This document shows positions 1 to 7,600 of a stretch of 31,224 bases of DNA, piece after piece. Each line of letters opens with the position of its first letter. Position 1 is the stretch's first letter. The position numbers and the translations under genes were made by a program. Origin of the DNA: CAZPWQ01 sp964590495 (lineage in GTDB: Bacteria > Bacteroidota > Rhodothermia > Balneolales > Balneolaceae); NCBI GenBank assembly GCA_964590495.1, contig CAZPWQ010000031.1, positions 1-31,224 of the forward strand, in the 5' to 3' direction. The notes beneath the pieces were generated by a model. The model was not told the DNA's origin. It was given only the letters and a program-made list of their open reading frames with translations, and ran no database searches.

Positions 1-1353
1 GCCCTGAGTGCTTACGAAAGAACCGTCACCGGGAGCGGGCTCTGTTGCCGCAGCCTCGGTATCGAAACTCCACACCGACGACCAGTTTTCGGAATCGTTA
101 TCACCTTTGGCCTGTACTCTCCAGTAATAGGTTTTGCCCTTGTCCATACCGCTGACTTCATAAGAAGTACCCGATACCGTTTCATCGGTAAAAGTGGAGC
201 TGAATGAGTCGTCGGCAGAGACCTGCAGCTGATATTCACTTATGCCGGTCAGGTCCTCCCACTCGAAAGTTTGTGTGGTGGCTTGATCCGTACTGCCGTC
301 GGAAGGCGCAATAAGCTTTGCCTGAGCTTCGGTATCGAAACTCCACACCGACGACCAGTTTTCGGAATCGTTATCACCTTTGGCCTGTACTCTCCAGTAA
401 TAGGTTTTGCCCTTGTCCATACCGCTGACTTCATAAGAAGTACCCGATACCGTTTCATCGGTAAAAGTGGAGCTGAATGAGTCGTCGGCAGAGACCTGCA
501 GCTGATATTCACTTATGCCGGAAATCTCCTCCCACTCCAGTGTCACCGGATTCGATTGTGTACTGCCGTCGGAAGGTGCTGTAAGAGATGCAGCCGGAGT
601 TTCAGGGTCCGGGTCCTGCTCCGGATCGTCCGATGATTCAGCCTCTGTGGTAATCTGCCATACTTCCGACCATTCGGTAGGTGCCGAATCTGAAACAGGA
701 GATACACGCCAGAAGTAATCTTCTTCTTCATTCAGATCAGCGACTTCAATTGATGCTGATTCTACTACCGTATCTTCTACGGTTTCGGTAAAATCTGTAT
801 CAAGTGATATCTGATAATGATATTTATCTACCTTTGAAACCGTGCTCCATTCAAAAGAGGTGTTTTCCGGTGAAACGGTGGTTCCATCTTCAGGGGATTG
901 CAGTTCAACAGTTAATTTATCTGCATTATCTGTTGTATCACTATCCACTGATGCAGTGCTGAATTGCCAGACGTCAGACCAGGGACCTGTCTTATTTTTG
1001 CCCCTGTCGAGCGGCCGCACTTTCCAGTGGTATGTTGTGTTTTCGGAAAGCGAATCTGCCGTAAATGATGTTCCCTCAGTAGTCTCTTCAGTTATCAGGG
1101 AGTCAAGGCTTTCGTTTTCTGAGATATGGATTTCGTATTCTTTAGCGCCACGTATTTTTTGCCAGGTCAGATCAACACTGATACTTTGATCGTCGGAACC
1201 ATTGGTGGGGGATAGTAATTCAGGTTTCTCAAGTTGATCTTCTTGAGGTGGGTCTGTCTTTATATTCCCGGAACCGGAAATATCGTCGTCGCACTGCACT
1301 GCAAAAAAAGAAAGGAGTAAGACCGTTAGTAGATAAGTTAGTTTACGTTGCAT
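1..1353 (-). CDS. FN3-repeat surface lipoprotein, partial (C-terminus beyond left edge)
   Basis: The frame is open from an ATG at 1353 to the first base of the window, at least 451 residues. The N-terminus is a signal peptide (MQRK, then a hydrophobic stretch) ending in AVQC at Cys21, followed at once by DDD. Glutamine at -1 is unusual for a lipobox; an acidic run after the cysteine resembles the Bacteroidota lipoprotein surface-export signal. After a linker come four fibronectin-III-like modules (about residues 43-132, 148-240, 248-345, 345-434), each with a WE/WQ core strand and a late YWRV or HWKV strand followed by W(S/T)xVW. A fifth may begin at the edge. Modules 3 and 4 share 193 identical bases (56-248 and 329-521). 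Probably a cell-surface binding or adhesion protein; no catalytic domain is visible, though one could lie beyond the edge. Confidence 0.8.
   Translation of the reverse strand, partial: MQRKLTYLLTVLLLSFFAVQCDDDISGSGNIKTDPPQEDQLEKPELLSPTNGSDDQSISVDLTWQKIRGAKEYEIHISENESLDSLITEETTEGTSFTADSLSENTTYHWKVRPLDRGKNKTGPWSDVWQFSTASVDSDTTDNADKLTVELQSPEDGTTVSPENTSFEWSTVSKVDKYHYQISLDTDFTETVEDTVVESASIEVADLNEEEDYFWRVSPVSDSAPTEWSEVWQITTEAESSDDPEQDPDPETPAASLTAPSDGSTQSNPVTLEWEEISGISEYQLQVSADDSFSSTFTDETVSGTSYEVSGMDKGKTYYWRVQAKGDNDSENWSSVWSFDTEAQAKLIAPSDGSTDQATTQTFEWEDLTGISEYQLQVSADDSFSSTFTDETVSGTSYEVSGMDKGKTYYWRVQAKGDNDSENWSSVWSFDTEAAATEPAPGDGSFVSTQG
56..521. repeat. Direct DNA repeat inside the FN3 gene (2 x 193 bp identical, period 273 bp)
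   Basis: Bases 56-248 and 329-521 are identical over 193 bp at an offset of 273 bp (91 codons, one FN3 module). The frame is kept. This indicates a recent module duplication or gene conversion, and a site where homologous recombination could change module number. Confidence 0.9.
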
Positions 1354-1884
1354 TGTTTTTTTCTGTTTTTGTTTGTGATTTAAAAGTTCGCTGGAACCTT
1401 TTATCTGTTTGATGGATGATGAATTCTTCAGATGAATCAGATTTTTTGATTGTAGTGTTCATGTTTAGTTTGTTGTAGCAAAAATGCTCCGGATTCGTAA
1501 TAGTTTATTCGGTATCTCCTGTAGAATTAATTCGTGTTTTATGTAACACAACATATTTACTACAAGTAGTACTAAATAAAATCTTTATGTAGTATTAACT
1601 ACTACAGATGTTGTATGGCGAGAGAGGGTATTTGTTCCAGATTTATTGGAAAAAAAGGGAGAAGGAGGAGGGTTGTTTTGTTAGCTCCATGGCTGACATG
1701 GAGTTATGAAAGTAGATTTTTTTAAAATAAGTTTAAAAGGCTTAGAAAAGGAGGGGGATTTGCTTAGATGAGGGGAGAAAATACGGTAAACTGAGCGAAC
1801 CTTGTGCATTATTTATTACAAAAATTGTAATAAGAATGGAACAGGGTACGTAAACTATTAGAAAGATTTCTACAATGATATTTA
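1354..1884. promoter_or_regulatory. Gene-free, dyad-rich leader region upstream of the FN3 lipoprotein gene
   Basis: No convincing gene is seen here. The stretch is AT-rich and holds several perfect dyads. TACTAC-AA-GTAGTA is at 1558-1571. GTAGTA-N5-TACTAC, the inverse arrangement, is at 1589-1605. CTCCATG-N5-CATGGAG is at 1685-1703. TTATTACAA-N3-TTGTAATAA is at 1813-1833. The first two are built from the same half-site and are candidate operators about 205-250 bp upstream of the start at 1353. Two Shine-Dalgarno-like purine runs (about 1659-1670 and 1748-1757) precede only tiny frames, for example an 8-codon one from ATG 1768. Confidence 0.45.
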
Positions 1885-1885
1885 T

Positions 1886-2126
1886 TACCACTAAAGGCAC
1901 TTAGTGTATTAAGTGCCTTTAGCCCGCATTTCTCACCAAGAAATTTGTTTGAGTGGCGGCAAAGAGCAAAGAGCATGGCGCATGGAGTATAGCAGGCGTT
2001 GTCCCTGCGCTATGCGCTCGGCTCTATGCGCTATGCCTTTTCTGTTCTAAAATCATGCAACTTATTGAGACACAGGCAATTAGCATTTCCATAAAATATT
2101 TTTGTGAGAAATGCGGGTTAGTGGTA
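1886..2126. mobile_element. MITE-like element with 23-bp inverted-repeat ends, left end interrupted by a hairpin
   Basis: The right end (2104-2126) is the exact reverse complement of a 23-bp sequence. On the left that sequence is split into TACCACTAA (1886-1894) and CCCGCATTTCTCAC (1923-1936). The 28 bp between the halves (1895-1922) form, with flanking bases, a 13-bp perfect hairpin (arms 1891-1903 and 1910-1922). The interior has degenerate GCGCTATGC-type repeats with partial inverted symmetry (about 1960-2040) and no credible gene. The right end lies 5 bp from the stop codon of the GH18 gene, so the folded RNA could also serve as its 3' end. No transposase is present. It could instead be a large transcription-termination or REP-like structure. 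Confidence 0.5.
1891..1922. terminator. 13-bp perfect hairpin, possible terminator
   Basis: CTAAAGGCACTTA (1891-1903), a 6-nt loop, then its exact complement (1910-1922). It lies downstream of the minus-strand GH18 gene. No clear T-run follows on either strand, so intrinsic termination is uncertain. The hairpin also interrupts the left inverted-repeat end of the 1886-2126 element. Confidence 0.35.
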
Positions 2127-2131
2127 GCTGT

Positions 2132-3406
2132 TCACTCCTTGTTAGAGCTTAGATTTTTAAACTTTTGAAGCTCAGATTTGACCGCTTGCAGAAGGGGGTC
2201 TTTCGGTTGTACCTGATAGTCTTTTAGATAACCGCCTCCCAGCTCCCAGAGAATCACGCCACCCAATCCTTCTTCAACAGCATACTGGATTTTGCGGCGT
2301 ACGGAACGTTCATTATCGAAGGTAACAAAAGCCTTTGGATCCTCAGCGTTTAAATACGGCGCCTGTGCTATGGAATCCCATACAGCACTTTCCAGATCGA
2401 AACGGTCATATAATTCGTAGTAGGGTACTCCCCCTGACCTTTCCATAATCGACAGATCTTCATCGGGCCACGACTCCCATTTTCCCAGGTAATGTACGGT
2501 ATGCCAGATATAGCCATAGAAGTCTATGCCGATCCCCAGTTTTTTTCGATCAATGCCTTCTGACAGCGCAATTTCGACTTTTTGGTTAATATTGGACATT
2601 TCTTCACCGGTCCGGTCGAACGTCACTCCATCACTGTAGAGTGCGGAGTTATGCCAGGCCTGCCAGGCTCCCCACGCCTGGGCCATATCGTATGTCATGA
2701 TATTAATCTGATCTACATATTGTTGTACACGGGCATATAACTGCGAAACTTTTCTCCCTTTCAGGGCGGCTATGGTTATCATCGGAACGTCACCATTCCT
2801 GGTCCGGATATTTGAGAATTCTGCATGAAGCTCCGTTACAAACTGCCGGTAATTGTTAAAATCCTTTTCCCGGATGGGTTCCATATCCAGATCAACGCCG
2901 TCAAAACCATACTTTTGGAGAAATTCGACGATGGTATCAATCAGCTGTCTTCTGTTGTCAAACTCTATTGCCGAACTGAAACCATTATAGCTTCCTGAAC
3001 CGCCCACGCTGAATAATATTTTTGTATTATTTTTATGTGCCGCCGGTACGATCGAACCCAGACGATCGGTATTCAGATTTCTTCGTTCCCTGGGGTCCAG
3101 ACTTCCTCTTATGTGGCCTTTCTGGTCAATTGGAAGGGCAAAGTATATCAAATGAGTGATGGCATCCCAGTCAATATCCTGAGATCTCAGGGCACCCCAG
3201 TTACTATATTGTGTTCCTGCATCATGCTGCCATGAAGCCAGATAGGCGCTTACCCATAGATCCGGGTTCGGTTCGGGATCTTCTGTCTTCTGGTCTGTTT
3301 GATTTTCCACCTGAAAGGACCAGACTGAAAAAGACAGGAGAACGATCACCAGTAAATAAAAGGACCATGAACTATATTTTTTAAGAATGTACATCAAAGT
3401 TTCCAT
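2132..3406 (-). CDS. Membrane-anchored glycoside hydrolase family 18 (chitinase-like) protein
   Basis: The 424-aa protein has a short basic N-terminus, one hydrophobic segment (about 15-31) serving as signal peptide or anchor (no lipobox cysteine), an acidic linker, then a GH18 TIM barrel. Family hallmarks are complete: the SxGG strand (S133-G136), the DxxDxDxE catalytic motif FDGVDLDME (D169, D172, D174, acid E176), the MTYD motif (M237-D240) and a late ILWELGG strand. GH18 enzymes cleave beta-1,4-GlcNAc polymers by substrate-assisted catalysis. Chitin, peptidoglycan-type glycans, or the cell's own GlcNAc-containing EPS are all possible substrates. It follows the 3437-4507 gene after 30 bp and is probably co-transcribed with it. 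ATG at 3406 is used; the Met at residue 5 is an alternative. No strong ribosome-binding site is seen. Confidence 0.88.
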   Translation of the reverse strand: METLMYILKKYSSWSFYLLVIVLLSFSVWSFQVENQTDQKTEDPEPNPDLWVSAYLASWQHDAGTQYSNWGALRSQDIDWDAITHLIYFALPIDQKGHIRGSLDPRERRNLNTDRLGSIVPAAHKNNTKILFSVGGSGSYNGFSSAIEFDNRRQLIDTIVEFLQKYGFDGVDLDMEPIREKDFNNYRQFVTELHAEFSNIRTRNGDVPMITIAALKGRKVSQLYARVQQYVDQINIMTYDMAQAWGAWQAWHNSALYSDGVTFDRTGEEMSNINQKVEIALSEGIDRKKLGIGIDFYGYIWHTVHYLGKWESWPDEDLSIMERSGGVPYYELYDRFDLESAVWDSIAQAPYLNAEDPKAFVTFDNERSVRRKIQYAVEEGLGGVILWELGGGYLKDYQVQPKDPLLQAVKSELQKFKNLSSNKE

Positions 3407-3436
3407 GTTGAGTTGTAGATTAGTGAAGTTACAGAG

Positions 3437-4507
3437 TTAATCATCATCATCATCATCATCATTATCATCGTCACCGGTAACTGTAAAAGCATTCTCCAGA
3501 ACGGCAGAGGAATTATCAGGATTTGTAACACGTAAATCCCATATTCTGTCATCGTCAGGTCCTCCTTCTGATGTGGTAATTGTAGCTGTTATCGTGTCGG
3601 CATCAGGTACTGTAATTCCCATAACTTCAGGATCAGGTCCTCTTCCATTTTCGAAGCTAACACTGACATCACTTCTAAAGCCTGATCCGGAAATTGTTAC
3701 TTCAGTTGAAGCATCGATCCCCATTCTATCCGGATTAATGCTGTTTACAGTAAGTTGTTCCTCAATCATTAGAGTTGCTGAAATGGTATTATTTTCATTA
3801 TTGTCATCATCCAAAGCATGTGATACCTGCAGGTCATGTTCACCAGCAGATGTTTCGCCGGTATCCCAGGTGAAGGTCAGGGTTACATCTTCTGCAATCC
3901 CGAGACCGTTTATGGTTCCTGTATCAATTGTATTGCCATCGGTAAGATCTTCCAGAGTGACACTGATATCCTCATGGACAGTTTGATCGCCGCTGTTTTC
4001 TACTGTTACTTCTATATCTATTTGTTCTCCCTGACGGGCAGAAGAGGGAACGTTTATTTGAGATATGGCAATATCATTATCTGATGGTTCATTAACGGTT
4101 ATCAATACTGAAGCAGTATCATTTTCCGGATTATCATCCTGAAGCTCATGGGTTGCCTGCAGGTTAAATGCCCCGGCTTGTATCTCCCCCGTATCCCACT
4201 CGTAGATTGTCTCACTGGTATCACCCGCTGCCAGTCCGCCTTCGATAGTCGATGTGCCGATCGGGATATCTTCCATCTGTTCAGTCAGCAGGATATTAAT
4301 TTCCCTGCTTACATCCTCGTCGCCTGTATTTTCAACCATGATTCTGATTGAGACGATCTCACCTCTTGTTACTGAAGAGGGGGCAAGTATATCATTGACA
4401 GCGATATCTGTACCGGACGGGGACACAGATATACCAGTTTCATTTTTAAAAACTTCACATGCTGCTGTCATTAAAAGAACCAGTATAATTGCAACGGCTT
4501 TTCTCAT
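3437..4507 (-). CDS. Secreted lipoprotein with two CARDB modules, an IPT/TIG domain and a poly-Asp tail
   Basis: 356 aa. A signal peptide ends in MTAAC (Cys17), a plausible lipobox. Two CARDB-like modules follow (about 36-140 and 143-248; marks are QGE..IDIEVTVENSG, the WDTG strand and the H.L.DDN.EN end). An IPT/TIG-like Ig domain comes next (about 252-343, with TISGSGF and VTNPDNSSAVLENAF). The C-terminus is almost pure aspartate (GDDDNDDDDDDD), encoded by a GAT microsatellite. It is a short paralogue of the 1347-aa protein just upstream, sharing the CEVF sequence after the hydrophobic segment and the same C-terminal domain. The gap between the two is 109 bp. CARDB and IPT domains are non-catalytic, so a surface adhesion or scaffolding role is inferred. 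Confidence 0.8.
   Translation of the reverse strand: MRKAVAIILVLLMTAACEVFKNETGISVSPSGTDIAVNDILAPSSVTRGEIVSIRIMVENTGDEDVSREINILLTEQMEDIPIGTSTIEGGLAAGDTSETIYEWDTGEIQAGAFNLQATHELQDDNPENDTASVLITVNEPSDNDIAISQINVPSSARQGEQIDIEVTVENSGDQTVHEDISVTLEDLTDGNTIDTGTINGLGIAEDVTLTFTWDTGETSAGEHDLQVSHALDDDNNENNTISATLMIEEQLTVNSINPDRMGIDASTEVTISGSGFRSDVSVSFENGRGPDPEVMGITVPDADTITATITTSEGGPDDDRIWDLRVTNPDNSSAVLENAFTVTGDDDNDDDDDDD
3440..3469. repeat. GAT/ATC trinucleotide microsatellite at the 3' end of a coding gene
   Basis: Seven uninterrupted ATC units (3440-3460 on the plus strand), then ATT-ATC-ATC and GTC, encode the acidic tail of the 356-aa lipoprotein next to its stop codon. Slippage would change the number of aspartates without breaking the frame. 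The 1347-aa paralogue ends in a shorter version (DDDE). Confidence 0.85.
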
Positions 4508-4616
4508 TTTACTAAGATTATCATCAGCAGATGTAGTTAGCTTTTTAAGTGTGATATTTGGAGCCTGAAACTACCGGTTAACTTAACACGGTTTGTGACT
4601 CCCGGCTAAACCGACT

Positions 4617-7600
4617 TTATTCATCATCATCGTTAGCAGTAATGGTAAAGCCATTCTCCAGCACAGCAGTTGAATTATCGGGATTGGTAACGCGGACATC
4701 CCATGTTCTGTCATTGTCGTTTCCATTACCTGAGGTTGTTACTGTAGCCGAAAGTGTCTGCGAATCGTTGACCGTTATATCGGAAGCCGTAGGTGTTGGG
4801 CCATTTCCATTTTCGAAGGTGACTTCGATTCCCGGCTCAAACCCTGAACCGGTTATAGTTACTTCACCGGAAGTGTCTTCTTCCATTGTATCGGGATCTA
4901 TTTCGGTTATATCCAGCGGCTCGTTGACAGTAGTAAATGCGGAAGATTCATCGTTGTCGGAATTGCCATCGTCAAACGTATGGGAAGCCAGGAGTTCATG
5001 CTCTCCGGTGGAAGCATCGCCGGTATCCCAGGTGTAAGAGAGGGTAGTGCCGGATTCGGCATCCAGCCCGCTGACGGTTTGTGTATTGATGGTTGTACCA
5101 TCTGTCACATCCTCAAGTATAACATCAAAACTTTCTTCTACAGATTGGTTGCCGGTATTTTCAATAGTTACGTTTATATCAACCGTCTCTCCCTGTACTG
5201 TCGATGATGGTGCGTTCACTTCAGTGACGGCAATATCGGTTACGGCTTCTTCCACGGTAACTGTTTCAGATCGGGTATCATCGCTAAAGCTGTTTGAAGC
5301 CCGGAGGTTATGCTCACCGGAAGATGCCTCGTCTGTATCCCAGACGAAGGTCAGCGTAGTATTGTCGCCCGGATCCAGACTGTTTCCGGATTGTGTTTCG
5401 ATTGTATTGTCATCGGTAAGATCTTCAAGTGTTACGCTGAAATCTTCGGCCGGTTGTTCGCCGGTGTTTTCTATCGTGACATCAACCTCAACGCTCTCTC
5501 CCTGGATAACCGATGAGGGGGTGGCGCTTATATCTGTAATGGAAATATCGGCCGGCTCTTCGACAGCTATCGAAGCAGTTTCGGAATCGTTGTCACTATT
5601 ATCATCATCGATTGAATGGGCACCCTGCAGTTCATGCTCACCGATGGAGGCATCACCGGTATTCCAGCTGAAGGTGAGAGTTTCTGCAGCACCGGCATTC
5701 AGTCCGCTTATTTGCTGGGTATTGACAGTATTGTCATCGGTCAAATCCTCCAGGATCACATCGATATTTTCATTGACAGGCTGGTTACCGGTATTTTCTA
5801 CCGTTACGTTTATGTCAACTGTTTCTCCCTGTACTGTCGATGATGGTGCGTTCACTTCAGTGACGGCAATATCGGTTACGGCTTCTTCCACGGTAACTGT
5901 TTCAGATCGGGTATCATCGCTAAAGCTGTTTGAAGCCCGGAGGTTATGCTCACCGGAAGATGCCTCGTCTGTATCCCAGACGAAGGTCAGCGTAGTATTG
6001 TCGCCCGGATCCAGACTGTTTCCGGATTGTGTTTCGATTGTATTGTCATCGGTAAGATCTTCAAGTGTTACGCTGAAATCTTCGGCCGATTGTTCGCCGG
6101 TGTTTTCTATCGTAACATCAACCTCAACGCTCTCTCCCTGGATAACCGATGAGGGGGTGGCGCTTACATCTGTAATGGAAATATCAGCCGGTTCTTCGAC
6201 TGTTATAGTTGTTGATTCTGAATCATTGGAGTCATTATCGTCATTAAGATTATGAGATGCGACCAGCGTGTGGGTCCCGATTTGTGCATTATCGGTTTCC
6301 CAGATAAAAGTCCGTTCCTCGGAACTGCCGGCAGAGAGGCTGCCAATGGCTTGTTCACCAATATTTTGCCCCGTGGTTTCATTGTTGAGAGTAACGTCTA
6401 CAGTCTCCGGGAGAGCAGTGTTACCCAGATTTTCTACAGTAATAGAAATGGTAACATTTTCGCCCTGTGGTACAGAAGAAGCAGCACTCATATTGGTTAA
6501 GCCGATATCAATTACCGTTTGTTCATTTACTGTGACTGTTGTGGAACCGGAATTATTACCGGGATTGTCATCATCAAAGGAGTGTTCAGCTTCGATCTCA
6601 TGATCTCCTGTGGAGGCCTCCCCGGTATCCCAGCTGTATGTAAGAACTGTACTGTCACCGGCCTCCAGGCCACTTACACTTTGAGTACCAATGGTTACAC
6701 CGTCGGTCTGATCTTCAAGTATCACATCTATATTCTCACTAATGAGCTGATTCCCGGTGTTTTCTACCGTTACTTCGATATCAATTTCTTCTCCCTGTTC
6801 GACGGATGAGGGACTGTTTACATTTGTAATGGCAAGATCATTTTCCTGTTGTTCGCCGATGACGATTACTGTTACATCGGAGTTGTTATCCGCATTGTTG
6901 TCATCGAAATCGTGGGCGGCCTGAAGTTCATGCTCACCTGTAGCTGCATCTCCGGTATCCCAGCTGTAGGTAAGAGTGGTGGAGTCGCCTTCCTGCAGTC
7001 CGTTTATTGTCTGGGTTTCTATAGTTGTACTCTCCGTCTGGTTTTCCAGCGTTACATTGATATCATCGTCAACCGGCTGGTTACCGGTATTTTCGATCGT
7101 CACTTCGATGTCAACCTCATCCCCCTGGGTAGCAGAAGTAGGTGCATTTATCCTGGTTATGGCAATATCGTTTTCCTGCGGCTCATTAAGTGTGATTGTT
7201 GTCGTTGCCGTATTGTTTTCGGAATTATCGTCTTCAAAATCGTGAGTGGCCCGGAGTTCATGTTCACCGGTAGAAGCATCTCCGGTATCCCAGCTGTAAG
7301 TCAGGGTGGTGGAGTCGCCTTCCTGCAGTCCGTTTATTGTCTGGGTTTCTATAGTTGTACTCTCCGTCTGGTTTTCCAGCGTTACATTGATATCATCGTC
7401 AACCGGCTGGTTACCGGTATTTTCGATCGTCACTTCGATGTCAACCTCATCCCCCTGGGTAGCAGAAGTAGGTGCATTTATCCTGGTTATGGCAATATCG
7501 TTTTCCTGCGGCTCATTAAGTGTGATTGTTGTCGTTGCCGTATTGTTTTCGGAATTATCGTCTTCAAAGTCGTGTATCGCCTGTAATTCATGTTCACCGG

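Noticed and set aside
12..512. Two short minus-strand frames that begin with the same 60 residues
   Set aside because: They are out of frame with the FN3 gene; their identity comes from the 193-bp repeat.
1478..1490. Possible sigma-54 element on the minus strand before the FN3 gene
   Set aside because: The spacing between GG and GC is one base short and the -24 box does not match.
4560..4616. Hairpin CGGTTT..AAACCG after the CARDB giant, considered as a terminator
   Set aside because: A six-base-pair stem with a long loop and no T-run on the minus strand; too weak to call.
5047..6255. Long open frame of about 400 codons on the plus strand, antisense to the CARDB gene
   Set aside because: Its composition (Ser/Val/Cys runs) and its repeats mirror the CARDB modules on the other strand. 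It has no start context or recognisable domain.
6849..7586. Plus-strand open frame of 245 codons antisense to the CARDB gene, with internally repeated sequence
   Set aside because: A repeat-driven shadow of the coding modules; the minus-strand frame shows clear protein motifs.
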